A DNA stretch of 60,000 nt from Antedon mediterranea. Taxonomy: Eukaryota; Echinodermata; Crinoidea; Comatulida; Antedonidae. The position numbers were made by a program, and so were the translations under genes. Below are positions 11,493 through 24,000 of the stretch, in pieces. Below the pieces are notes generated by a model. The model ran no database searches, had not been told where the DNA came from, and saw only the letters and a list, made by a program, of their open reading frames with translations. Position 1 is the first letter of the stretch. Each line of letters begins with the position of its first letter. Location of the stretch: NCBI RefSeq assembly GCF_964355755.1, contig NC_092679.1, positions 8,186,001-8,246,000 on the forward strand, in the 5' to 3' direction.

Positions 11493-12945
11493 ATCCCTAG
11501 CTAGGCCTATAGCTAGGCTACTACTAGGCCTAGGCTAACTAGCCTATATAGTCCCCTGGCCTAGCTAGAGAGAGGCCTAGACTAGGAGGCCTAGAGCGGG
11601 ATGATCTGTTCGGCCCTAAACCGATTCGGACCGGGTCGATTATTTATCGGCTTTGATATGCATTTTATAAGCATAAATAAGCTTTTTTTCCCCAAACTTT
11701 ACTTTCAGAGAGACTAGCCTAGTTAGGCCTAGGCCTAGCTAGTAGGCCCTATTATTAGTATTACTATTAGTATAATATTATGGGATAGGCCTAGGCCCTA
11801 GGCTAGGCTACCCTATTATTAATAAATCATATTATAGGCCTAACCTAGGGATTAAAGATGCAATAAACAAACATTTTGAAAACATTGGCGAAAATTATGA
11901 ATGAAGAATTATTTGTTTTTTTATTTGTTAGGTTTAGTATAGAAAAAAAATGTCCCTTTAATAGGGTAATTATAATATATGGGCAATTCTCCATTGGAAG
12001 ACCAAAATCATCATTTTTTAAATCTACATGAACTTACACTTAAGTGTTATTTTTTGTTTACTAATATGTGTGGAATTTAGTTCCAACTGAAATTTTTGTT
12101 TTATTAATTTACATTTCTTCAAAAATTGCTTTGAAACTGAAAAAATAGCTGGAATTAGACAATCCTGAACTATGTACTTAACTCCCTTTAATTATTCTAC
12201 TAATTATTTGAGTTCATGGTCTCTAGAACACTAATATTAATATAAAGTTTCATGTCGCATCTCCCACTTTCTATAAGAAATCATTCATTTTCTAGTAAAT
12301 TGGTTTGTACTGTAATTCCATTCCGTTACCAAAAAATTGATTAAAGTTCTCCTGTGAGCTAACCAATGCTTATAAACTTTAGTTACTTTAAATTCTCTTA
12401 TTGGGTATGCCCATTTACCTATATCAATTACACATTTTGTTTGGTCTTCTCTAGTTTTGTAGAAAACTTGGTAACGGAATTACATTTGGTAACGGAATTA
12501 CATGGGGGTATAGGTATAAAATAATGTATCTCAATTCACTATAAATGTCTCTGTAATCATATAAAATTGGTTTTAAGTGAAGGGAATCAACAATTAATTG
12601 ATTATTTATAATAAATCCAATTCCTAGTGGCCAAAACAGTTCCATGGAGTCACTTATAGTAGAAATTTACTATTTTTTACACAAAATCACTTAAAACGTT
12701 TATAAAACATCTTCCTATGAGCTAACCAATGCTTATAAAAACTTAAATTACTTTACACTATTTCTAATACTAGGTATGCTCAAACCAATATCATTATCAG
12801 TAACCAGTTATGTCTCCTAGAGCTCTAGTTTTTTAAAAAGCCTGGGTAACATAATTAAATTTTGGTATAACATTTGGTACATGGTAACGGAATTACATTG
12901 GGTTATGTATAAAGTAATATACCTTAATTCACTACATATGTCTTA

Positions 12946-15900
12946 TAGCAGGGTAACTTAGCACTTTTTTTGTGCACTTTGTGACAAAAGCACCAAATTT
13001 GGCACAAACCTTCTTTAGGGTATATCTAACAATCCTAGAAGGGGTGCCCAAAAATCGGAACAATTTAACGACGTCATTTGGACCACGCCCTTTTTTTAGT
13101 ATTACGTAATAAGATGAAAACTTAAATCTTCGTATATACATACCAAGTTTGGTATCAAATTAAAACTCATGACATGTACATTGCAATACACACATAAAAA
13201 ATATATGATTTCTCTTCAGACGGAATATATAGGTCAAATAATGTAATTTTCTGTCATATTGAAGGGTATTTCAATCAAAACGTGCCAATATTGTGCTATG
13301 TTATGAACATTGTAGTTATAAGAACAACAACATTCATTTTTGTAATAGTACGAATATATATTTATCCTGTACCAGTTACTTTCCTTTAAAATAATATTAG
13401 GAACCACTGAAAAAAAGTATATAAAACATATACTGTATCAAACTTGGGCTCAATAACCACTGGACTATTAGTAAACCGACAAAAGACTATTTGACTGACA
13501 ATTATGGCGTTAGCATCCATAACAATACATGGAGGTGATAATCAACTTTACTTTTATGAAATTATTTATCTGGAAACAAACACTTAGGTACAGAGTTGCT
13601 AGATGACGAACAAGTTCCAGTGCACTGCTGAACAGCACTTGCAGTTCCCTGAGCAAAAAGGCAACTTTTTGCAGCCACACTTTAGCAATTCCCTACATGC
13701 CTTGGATGCTTCAGGTAGTATGGTCCAGACTGGTGTCCATGTACTGCCAGTTTTAGTCCAACCAAAGTCTTCTGGTGATGGAGCATTCTGCTGTGGCTGT
13801 AGACTGGTGGTCCAAATGCTTGCTTGGTATATGGATCTGTTGGAATGCTGTAAAAGTGCATCCTGCAATAAACAATTTAAAGATTGGTGTTACCTTTTAA
13901 TGAAAGAAAAACATGAACCTGATAATAAATTATTAAACGACAATTGACAATTATATGGAAGCTCCCCTTACCTGTGTAGGAGGAATGTTGTCCATTGTCC
14001 GTGCCTTTCTTGAAAAAAGATCTTGTCTTAGCTTAGTAACACTTCTTAAAGTACTTGTCTTGTCGTATAGATGACATGTAAACTCCTCTAGCAACTGGAA
14101 TTGAGATGAGTTGACTCCTAGAGATTTGAAAGGGTGATGTGCCATGAAAAGAAAGGCTTCTGTAACTGCTGGAAATGAGTTCCACGTCTCCCATGCGGAG
14201 TGTTTTGCTTTTCCAAAGAACTGGGATGTAGTATCGGACCCAGTAAATGCATGAAATACTGGCAGCCCTCTTGACTTATCCTCTCCTAGGTTATGGCAGA
14301 TGGTATTTATATTAAAATATTGGAAGTGCTTACCCATGCCAAATGCGACCCAGATACACGTACCAGGATAACAGGCTATTAGATTGCAGAAAATACCAAC
14401 CAGGATAACAATGACATCAGTATCAACTGTACGCACCAAAATAGCCCTGCTACCTTTCTTTAAGGCATCATCAATGTGAATGCACATCTTGGAGTCGGCC
14501 TCTTCATGGTCGCAGATTGACATAGGTTGAGTAGATGTCAACATACAAAAGACTCGCCTACAGGACATATATCAAGAATTACTTACTATTTAATATGCCT
14601 TTTTAATTAATTATTGGTATGAAACTGTATAAGTAAATTAATTGTTTGGTTACAAACAAAACAAATTAGTATGTATCATAATAAAACTTACCTGATGCAG
14701 TCAGAGTAATCATGGGTAGACACCTTTGTAGTTAAAAAGTTAAATAACTCCTCTTTATTTACTGGATCTTTCAGAAAGTCTGGAAAATTCCCTGGAATCT
14801 TTGTTTGTCCCCCAACTTTCCTCCTGACCCCTTTTCCTCTTTTTTCTCCTGTAGACTGCTTAAGACTATCTGTTCTGTAAGTGTCCCACACTATATCAAT
14901 TCTGTTACTATTCTGCAGCTGCTGTCTGGTCCACGGTAGAAAGACCTGTCATACAAATGATACAAGAATAACGATCCGCATATAGAAGTGACCAATTATA
15001 TGGTGGTTAAACAATAGATACAATCCTGAATGCAAAGAAATGTACTCACCTTATCACCGTAGTCATCAAATGTAAATGCATGGTTGCTGGAAAGAGCATG
15101 GACAATAGCAGCTCCGTCAAACACCTTTACATCAAAATATGTAGGAGGTTCAGGCTGGCCTTCAGTCTCCAAATGCTGTAGCAACTCAGACTTCTTAGTT
15201 GGTAGTCGAAGCTTTCCATTTACTGCCAAAGAGGGTGGCCATGGCTGGTTTTCGTGCATGAAGAAGTCTTCCAAATCTCCATCACGAGATTGACTTGCAA
15301 TATACAGTCGCTTTGTTTTGGACACTGATTTTGACCATGGTGTTTGATGGCTTGTTGAATAATTGCAACACTTCTGTCGAGAATAACTTCCTTGAAATAT
15401 TTTTGGTACTGGGTAGTACCTACATCCTGAATTGTACGAACTGTCACTACTGCACTTTCATTGGCACAATCTCGAGCATCCAAGACCAGAAGTTCTGAAC
15501 AATTATCGAGGAATTGGTTGCCTGCATTGCTCAGGGAACTGCAAGTACCGTTCAGCAGGTCTTTCTTGCACTGGTCTTTGTTATCCATGCCGTGGAACCT
15601 GTTCGTCATCTAGCAACTCTGTACCATTATAAGTGTTAGTTTCCAGATAAATAATTTCATAAAAGTAAAGTTGATAATCACCTCCATGTATTGCTATGGA
15701 TGCTAACGCCATAATTGTCAGTCAAATGGTCTTTTGTCTGTTTACTTAGTCCAGTGATTAATGAGCCAAGTTTGATACAGTATATGTTTTATATACTTTT
15801 TTTCAGTGGTTCCTAATATTATGTTAAAGGAAAGTAACTGATACAGGATAAATATATATTAGTAGTTGTATTACAAAAATGAATGTTGTTGTTCTTATAA

Positions 15901-16280
15901 CTACAATGTTCATAACATAGCCCAATATTGGCGCGTTTTGATTGAAATCCCTTTCAATATGACAGAAAATGACATTATTTGACCTATATATTCCGTCTGA
16001 AGAGAAATCATATGTTTTTTATGTGTGTATTGCAATGTACATGTCATGAGTTTTAATTTGATACCAAACTTGGTATGTATATACGAAGATTTAAGTTTTC
16101 ACCTAATTACGTAATACTAAAAAAAGGGCGTGGTCCAAATGACGTCGTTAAATTGTTCCGATTTTTGGGCACCCCTTCTAGAATTGTTAGATATACCCTA
16201 AAGAAGGTTTGTGCCAAATTTGGTGCTTTTGTCACAAAATGCACAATCTTCATAAAAAATGGAAGTTAGCAACCCTGCTA
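12946..16280. mobile_element. T1: DNA transposon with ~675-bp TIRs and a spliced gene
   Basis: The region 12946 to about 13620 is the inverted copy of about 15595-16280, starting TAGCAGGGT at each end. Arms are about 90% similar by eye and contain ACCAAATTTGGCACAAAC next to the terminus. Between them lies one gene on the minus strand whose last coding bases reach into the left arm. The same protein family and a similar subterminal motif (ACAAAAG, then C or T, then ACCAAATTTGGCA) occur in T2 at 35904-39616. The insertion lies in the duplicated E0 sequence, but no clean TSD is left. Confidence 0.85.
13599..15609 (-). pseudogene. Transposon protein of T1, four exons, N-terminally deleted
   Basis: Minus-strand exons: 15609-15050, 14945-14692, 14557-13972 and 13862-13599, all with GT-AG borders and matching phases. 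The order of motifs is a first block with DARDCANESAVVTVRTIQD, a block with DGAAIVHAL, then DIVWDTYRTDSLK followed by a basic RGKGVRRKVGG stretch. Exon 3 has HEEADSK, then TVDTDVIVILVG, WVAFGMGKHF and FHAFTGSDTTSQFFGKAK. Exon 4 ends in a Cys-rich tail (CGCKKLPFCSGNCKCC). The spaced acidic residues (EEAD, DTD, GSDT) resemble a PIN/XPG-like nuclease fold, which is inference. Exon 1 has a frameshift near 15325. Compared with T2, the N-terminal ~250 residues are missing because the TIR joins the gene internally. Proteins of this kind are common and unnamed in invertebrate genomes. Confidence 0.75.
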
Positions 16281-16505
16281 AATGAAGCTAATCAGCAATT
16301 AATTAATAAATAATGAATCCAATTCCAAAACAAATCCATAGTATATAGAGTATACGGTAGATACTATTGTAGCAGACCTACCACATAGCTTTTAAACAAT
16401 TCAACAATTACTTTTAATTTGATTATTTATACATCCTCTATATATCTCTTTATTTAACCTCACATTGACAGGTTAATTACCTTCCTCTTACCTTCACTTT
16501 TCTAG

Positions 16506-18111
16506 GGGTCTGTTTCTGCTGCATAACGCAATTTAACCGGTTATTTTAAAATAGATTAAAAATAGATAACAATAACAAGACCGCGTTTCTGCTCAATTTG
16601 TGCTCCGAAATAACCGGTTAAATCTATGGGTGGTCGTCGAGCAAAACGTCATCATTACCCAAAATGCAATACACTCAGACGGAAGTAGTAAGTTGGCTGT
16701 TTGTTTACATCGATGTCGTCAGTACACACGTGTGTATATCGCCGAACATCTCAAACATGTTAAAATAATAAAATGTTGTCTACAGGTCTACAAGTTTTGT
16801 TTTTTGTAAAGCCTACTTACTATATCGCTAATAAAATTAATTCTCATGGCGCCTTCAATAACATGGGGAGGGTCGTGCAGCGCCCGATCGCCTAGGATAA
16901 TTTTTATCTAGCCTGAAATTCCTCAACAAAGGCGATATGATGATACGGCCCTTCCCACGTGAACGACTGTTGTCTTTCGCGAGCGCGGTCCTACAAAAAA
17001 ACAAACGGAAACAAAAACGAGACTTAGAATGTTGCAATACCTACCAAACGAGAGTAGATAATTGTTAATTAATTATGAAACCCTAACTTTTATAGCAAAA
17101 ATCGTCCGAATTTATGTTAAAAACGACGAGTTTAGCCACAAAAACTTAAATCAAACGAGAGTATCCGAGTCATAGAATATCGCACGCACATAGTGCCTTT
17201 AATAGAATAATGAGTATTAAACATTGTTTCGTATATTTATGTACTAACATAAATAATAACACATTTCTATGCTTAATAAAATCATATTTAATATATTATC
17301 AAAGGCTCTCATAACCTTTGTTTTCGGTCGATGTGATGTTTTTCTAAAAAAATTATATAAAACGATCAAATTAAGATTGTTCATTGTTCTCCTATTAAAG
17401 GCACTAAGGGCGTGCCATAAATACGCTCGTTTGGATTAAGTTTTTGTTGCTAAATTCATCGTTTATAACATAAATTCGGATGATTTTTGCTATAAAATTT
17501 GGGTTTTCATAATTAATTAACCATTATCTACTATCGTTTGATAGGTATTTGCAACATTCTGAGTCCCTTTTGTTTCCGTTTTGGTGTTTATATAGGACCA
17601 TCCATACCCTTCACGAACGTGTACTCTAACGCCTCAAATTGCTTGCTTGGGTAGTCCCCGGAACTCCACCCCAAATTCCTCTTTTACTTTTGCAAAAATG
17701 CTCTTATTTATTATCTGTGATTCTTTTCTATTGCCTGCCATCCTTCCCCGTACTTTCTCTCCCCCCACAACTGAATAACATATCTTGTGATTTCATTCAT
17801 CCACATACATGTTCACTTCTTCGTTCGACTGTCAAAACCACGAGGAAAACACACCGTATGCGACGGTATCTGACCCGGGGTCACAACTGTCAATCAAATA
17901 ACCGTTATTTTGTGTTGCAGCTAAGAATTGCTCAGCGATAACCGGTTTAAATTGGTGTTTTTAACCGGTTATTTTGCGCTGCCTTTTAACCAGTTACCAC
18001 AAATTTGTCCTGTTTCTGCTGCCAAGAAAATGGAGTTAATTTATTCACACCGATTTTAATTTATTCACACCGATTTTAACCGGTTATTTTTTATGCAGCA
18101 GAAACAGGCCC
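16506..18111. mobile_element. 1.6-kb TIR element inside the 5' LTR
   Basis: The left end GGGTCTGTTTCTGCTGCATA pairs with the right end (reverse complement GGGCCTGTTTCTGCTGCATA). Subterminal TTAACCGGTTATTTT words recur on both sides (16537, 16610, 17938, 17965, 18075), and TTTATTCACACCGATTTTAA is tandemly duplicated at 18039-18078. The ORFs inside are short and unrecognised. A large internal inverted repeat (16990-17215 against 17390-17590) lies in the middle. The target duplication is unclear: two bases seem lost compared with the other LTR. Confidence 0.75.
16990..17590. repeat. Foldback repeat, ~200-bp arms and ~175-bp loop
   Basis: The left arm with TTATGTTAAAAACGACGAG and the right arm with CATCGTTTATAACATAAATT are inverted copies, as are the CTACCAAACGAGAGTAGAT and ATCTACTATCGTTTGATAGG words. 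A half-copy is at 2895-3052. Confidence 0.8.
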
Positions 18112-18619
18112 AATGGATTTTAAGAATGTTAATGACTCTAACAGAAAACCACATAATTCCCTTAATCCTAATTGGTCAGATGAGATGGGCCAAGCCCAAT
18201 ACAGTATTACCATGCACTGACCACATTATTAACACACTCTTTTCTCAACTAGTCATGTAGACACCATTTTATTACTCTGTCAAACATTGTATATTGTATA
18301 TTTTATCTATTTATTGAGAATCCTCACTTGATTCGTTTGGAATCAATGGCATACTTACTTTATACATTTAGTAGTTGTTTTATTTTACCGTTGCGCCAAC
18401 AATTACTAAAGTGGTGACCCCGACGTGAGAAGCATGGAACTGTAAGTGTCATTCATCCATACTAAAGTAGTGACTCTTGACTTTGTTATACCGAATTTAA
18501 CTCAAAATGGAAGGACAACAACAACAACACCTACCACAAGCACAAGCAGGAACAATCTCAGCACCAGGAACAACCTGTGGTGCTTGCTCCTGACTCAACA
18601 CCCATCAACAGGCCAATTT

Positions 18620-20340
18620 CACAATGCGTGGGATCACAATAGATGCTACAAAATATGCTTACTTAGTAGGATCATCGCAACCTGAAATTGTGCAGGGATT
18701 TCGGGATCTATTTCTCAGCCCGCCTACTGATAACAGGTATGTGAACTTCAAAGATACTTTAATACGTCGGACAACTGCTTCCGACCAACAGCGCCTCCGC
18801 CAACTCTTCTCACCCATCCCCAGCCAGATGCACCTTTAAGTATCATGGTTGACGCTTCGGATATGGCCATAGGTGGTATACTACAATAACACATTGACAA
18901 CAATTGGCAACCTATTTAATTTTTCTCACAGAAGTTAAAACCAGCGCAGACGCGATACAGCACATTTGGTCATGAACTTTTGGCAGCATACCTTTTAGTT
19001 AAACATTTCCGTCATTCACTTGAAGGACGCTCATTTCATATTTTGACTGGCCATAAGCCACTTGTGTATGCTTTACTCGCCAAACCAAATCGCCACGCGA
19101 AATCCGTCATCTCGATTTCATATCTCCAGCTCAATTCACAACGGACATACGCCATGTGAGTAGAAAAGCTAATGCAGCAGCTGATGCATTGTCGCGAATC
19201 GAACTTAATACTGTACTTTCAGTCACAACACAACTAACATTGTTGATTTTAGTCTTATTGCTGCTGCACAAAAGAATGACAATGAATTGCACAAGCTACT
19301 TGAACAACCGTCTTCATTTCAATTTCAAAACTTTCCAATTCCAACTTTTAACTCTACAATTCTTTGTGATATTTCCAAAGGCAATCCACGTCCATATATC
19401 CCACAAGAATTCAGACGCATAATATTTGACACTCTACATTCGCTATCACATCCTGGTATACGAGCAACACAACGTTTAATTACTGACCGTTTCATATGGC
19501 CAGCAATCAATCGTGATGTACGACGATGGTCTCAAACATGCATTCAATGTCAACGTTCCAAAGTACACCGGCACACCGTTTCGCCACTCTCTACTTTTTC
19601 TACACCTGACGCCCGTTTTGACCATATACATATAGATATTGTTGGACCTCTTCCTCCATCAAATGGTTTTTCTTATTTACTCACTTTTATCGATCGTTTT
19701 ACTCGATGGCCCAAAGCCTTACCTATTCCGGATATCACAGCCGATACTGTCGCACACGCTTCATTCGGAATACTTTCAACCATTACAAGGAAGACAATTT
19801 GAATCTGCATTATTTCATTCGCTCGCCAACTTACTAGGAACTAAGCACATTCATACAACTGCATACCATCCTATTGCGAACGGACTTGTAGAACATTTTC
19901 ATCGACATTTGAAGAGTTTTCTCAAAGCACATAATGATCACACGAAATGGACTTTTAGGCATTCGTACAGCCCTTAAGGCTGATCTAGGTCATAGTGCAG
20001 CTGAACTTGTTTATGGCACTACTTTAAGATTACCTGGACAATTCTTTAATTCAAACTCTGAACATTGTGATTATTCTAATTATATAAATTGCGTGATAAT
20101 ATGAGTAAACTACGTCCCACACCTACCCGCACCAACTCTAACCGTAAATCCTATATTAATCTAGAAATATTTAATTGTACCCATGTTTTTGTTCGAAGGG
20201 ACTCTGTTCGAAAACCCTTATAACCTCCATATGATGGTCCATTTAAGGTATTAAGTCGAACAGACAAACACTTTGTTCTCGATCTAAATGGTCGACAGGA
20301 CACATTCAGTATTGATCGCTTAAGGTAGCTCATTTGGATA
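18620..20340 (+). pseudogene. gag-pol remnant of gypsy A (gag, RNase H, integrase)
   Basis: A gag fragment is readable at about 18624-18838 (DATKYAYLVGSSQPE, then a TTASDQQRLRQLF word). It is joined directly to an RNase H segment from about 18840 (VDASDMAIGG, then LKPAQTRYSTFGHELLAAYL). Protease and most of the reverse transcriptase are therefore deleted. The integrase is in pieces at 19400-19980: the HPGIRATQRLI zinc region with CIQCQRSKVH, the core with HIDIVGPLPP, a deletion near 19790 that removes the second catalytic region, then TAYHPIANGLVEHFHRHLKS. Several stops and frame changes occur. The reading continues at 26881-26990 after the BEL insertion and ends near SGRHVHFPQRF. Confidence 0.8.
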
Positions 20341-20398
20341 CAGATATATTTAAAAGCCAAGAGCAAACCCTCACTCACTCCCAAGCTACAAGCATCAC

Positions 20399-21047
20399 TG
20401 TGATTTTCTGAGACACGGCATATTATTGTTAACTACAGTTTAATTTTCGGTTGTTAATTGAGAGCTCAAGAGTGAGTATTAGTATAGTTAATCATTGTTA
20501 GATCATAATCAGAATCAACGTTATACTGTTATAATATTTAATAATTAGTTTATGCATAAGTGTTGATGAGGATGCATGTAGTTTTCGCCTTTGGCATCCA
20601 TCTTGTGTAAATGTTACGTACGCAAACTTGTATAATGATAGCTAGTATACAGAAATAACATGTTAACGTAGATATATTTACAGATCACCTGGATTTATTA
20701 ACATAGAATTTGATAATCATAGTGTTTATATGTCATGTGTTATGTGGTTAGTTACATTGTTTAGAACCACCGCTGACGGTATTCCTATAGTTTAGTTATT
20801 TATAGCGTACTCATTTTGTCCGATTGTACTGATTGTAGCGTAGATCGGTCGTCACGCTTGAGTGATTTCCATATAGATGGCGCTATAGCAATTGCTTAAT
20901 TTGCGAGTTATTATATCTTACAGATTTCGAACCAAATACCATACAAATTAATGTTTCGTGTGTACCATATTTTACGTTGCATTAAAGTTTGAGATTGAGT
21001 CGTATAACAACAGTGAGGACGCAGTGTATTCTTTTTTGTGTCTTACA
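20399..21047 (+). repeat. 5' LTR of the BEL/Pao element
   Basis: 649 bp. By eye it is the same as 26227-26875 at every position compared. Confidence 0.93.
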
Positions 21048-21081
21048 TTCGAAATTCCTATCTTTACTACAATCCATTGAA

Positions 21082-24000
21082 ATGGATGAGATAAAAAGAA
21101 GACGTAGTGTGCAGAAAGGTGCTATGACCAGAGTCATAAAGACAATACAGCAAGCAATGGAAGAGTCCAGTCCGGTAGAATATCTAGAGATTCTGATTGT
21201 AGATATGACTAAGATCTGGAAGAAAATCCAATACTTACATGTAGAGATTCAAATGAAAATAGAAGATCCAGAAGATGCTGAACAAGCAGCATGGATAGAA
21301 GAGGTACAGAACAGATTCAACGACGTCCGTCGTGGTGTTATCAAATATAAAGCTAACGTAAACCCACCAGTGAAAGTTCAGGAAGATGAACGAGATCCAA
21401 AGGAAAAGCGATCAACACTGCAACTAAAAAAGATGGATTTGCCTAGATTTGAAGGTAACGTTAGAAGATACGCTAGATTTAAGGAGGACTTCAAGACTTT
21501 CGTGATTCCTGTGACACATCCTAAACAATTGTCGTTTGCCTTGAAGCAAACTCTAGGGCAAGCACCGCTAAAAATTCTGGGACCAGTTGAAGATAATATT
21601 GATTTAATGTGGGAAAGGCTTGACGAGAGATATGGCGACAAAGTGAAATTGGTAGATACAATTGTAAGTGAATTAGAACAGAAACGAGAAATTAAAGATG
21701 GCGAAGATAACAAACTAGTGACATATATCGACAAAGTGGAAGCAAGTTATCACGACCTGAAAAGAGCAGGACTAGAAAGAGAAATATCTAATTCCAAGGT
21801 GGTGGGAGAGATAGAAAAGAAACTACCACCATCAGTGTTTGGAAGATGGGTCCGACATATGCATGAAGAAGCCAACGGTGTCGATAAAACTGATAGATTC
21901 CCAGAACTACTGAAATTTCTGACAAGAGAAAGAAGAAGTGTACAATACGCAATGGGGGCAATACGGACAAACCAACCCACCAAAGCAGCCGCATCGATGC
22001 ACATGGTAGAAATATCTAGCAGACCAAAGTGCCTTCTACACAAAGAAAGTCAACATGAAACCAAGAATTGTCGAACCTTCTTGAACAAATCTGTGGATGA
22101 GAGGCTGAACATCTTGAAAGAAAACCGAGCATGTTTCTGCTGCCTAACAGCCGGCCACATCATTGCTAAGTGTAAAGGGAAGAAGCAATGCGATACGGAT
22201 GGTTGCAGGAGACTTCATCACAAGCTGTTACATCAGCAGACTCAGAACACAGAACCAATTCCGACAGTGTCGTCCCTTGAAAATAGCTTACAGATGAAAT
22301 CTGACCCTTGTTTGTTACAATTGATGAAAGTGAGGAGCGGCAAGAACGAGCTCAACACTCTTTGGGATAGTTGTGCGACGGCGTCATTAATCACACATGA
22401 TGCGGCCAAACCCATAAAGGCAAAGGGAAGGCCAGTGAAAATAAGCATGACCAAAGTAGGCGGGCAAACCGAATGCATCGACAGCATGAAATATAAAATA
22501 TTACTGAATGATAATATGGGAAACTGTGTTGCAGTAGAAGCCTATGGGATTCCGAAGATAACGGCAAAAATTGGCAATCAGAACTTAGAAAACCTCGCCA
22601 AAATACTTAATGTATATCCTGAGCAGGTCAAGAGACCAACTGGAGAGGTCGACTTGTTAATTGGATACGAGTATGCTGGTTACCATCCGACGAAGATCAA
22701 GGCATGTGGTCATCTAGTTCTACTGAAAAACCAGTTTGGTCAGTGTATTGGAGGGTCTCATCCTTCTATCGAATGGGAAGAAGGGGCAGGAATACTAGTG
22801 AACTATGTTAAGACAACGTCCTTTGACGACTTTCTGACAATAGAAAGTATGGGGGTTAACTGTCAGCCTAAATGTGGTTCGTGTCGATGTGGCAAATGCC
22901 CCAGTGGAGCGCAGAAGTACACTTTGAAAGAAGAACGTGAATTAAAGTTGATAGAAGACAACTTACTGTATGAAGCAGGTAAATGGACCGCAAGGTACCC
23001 TTGGATCAAAGACCCAAACAATCTACCAGATAACAAAAAAGTGGCGGTGGCGAAGTTAGCAGCGCTAGAGAAAAGATTAATGAAAGACTCAGCAAAGAAA
23101 AAGATATACGAAGAGCAAATAGCAGATATGTTGAAACGAGGGGTGGCGAGAGAAATAAAGGAAACGGAATTGCAAGAATACAAAGGACCAATACAATATA
23201 TTTCTCACCATGCAGTAGAAAAGCCTGATAGTTCCAGCACCCCAGTGCGAATCGTCTTTAATAGCAGTGCGGCCTACAAGGGACATGTTCTTAACGACTA
23301 TTGGGCCAAAGGACCCGACCTTGTTAATGACTTGTTAACTGTTCTACTGAGATTCAGAGAAAAACCTCATGCACTGGTAGGTGACATAAGAAAGATGTAT
23401 CATAGTGTTGCTATCACCCAGCTGGACCAGCACTGTCATCGGTTTCTCTGGAGAGATTTGAACCAGAATACCCTACCAAAAACCTATTGCGTGACTGCTG
23501 TAAATTTTGGAGACCGTCCATCTGCCACCATAGCAACAGTGGCTTTGAGGAAAACGGCAGAAGCAGGGAAACTGTCAACACCTGAAGCCGCAGAGACAGT
23601 TTTAAACAATGTTTATGTTGATGACATTCTGGAGTGTGAAGAATCCGCAAAGAAAGCAAGGCAACAAGCGGAAGAAATAGAGAAATTAATACAGCCAGGA
23701 AATTTCGCCATAAAGCATTGGATATTCTCGGGAAGAGAAAAGCTTGAAGAAACATAGAATCCAAAGGAAGAGAAGGTGTTAGGAATCAGTTGGAAACCAG
23801 GTGATGACGTTCTTGCGTTCACTGACAACGTTCGTACCTTCAAGGAGATACCAGAAGTGTTAACCAAACGTATATGCCTAAGCAAAATCAATTCTGTGTA
23901 TGATCCTTTGGGGTTGATAACTCCAATCACCGTGAGGGCAAAGATTCTACTTCGAAAGCTGTGGGGAGCTAAACTAGAGTGGGATGAAGCTATAAACATG

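Larger units (their letters stand above)
16368..18409 (+). repeat. 5' LTR of gypsy A, interrupted
   Basis: Real LTR sequence is 16368-16505 plus 18112-18409. It pairs with 27014-27077 plus 29149-29529. Confidence 0.85.

Noticed and set aside
16506-18111. PIF/Harbinger assignment for the GGG...CCC element
   Set aside because: The end sequence is suggestive, but no 3-bp TWA duplication can be shown at the LTR break.
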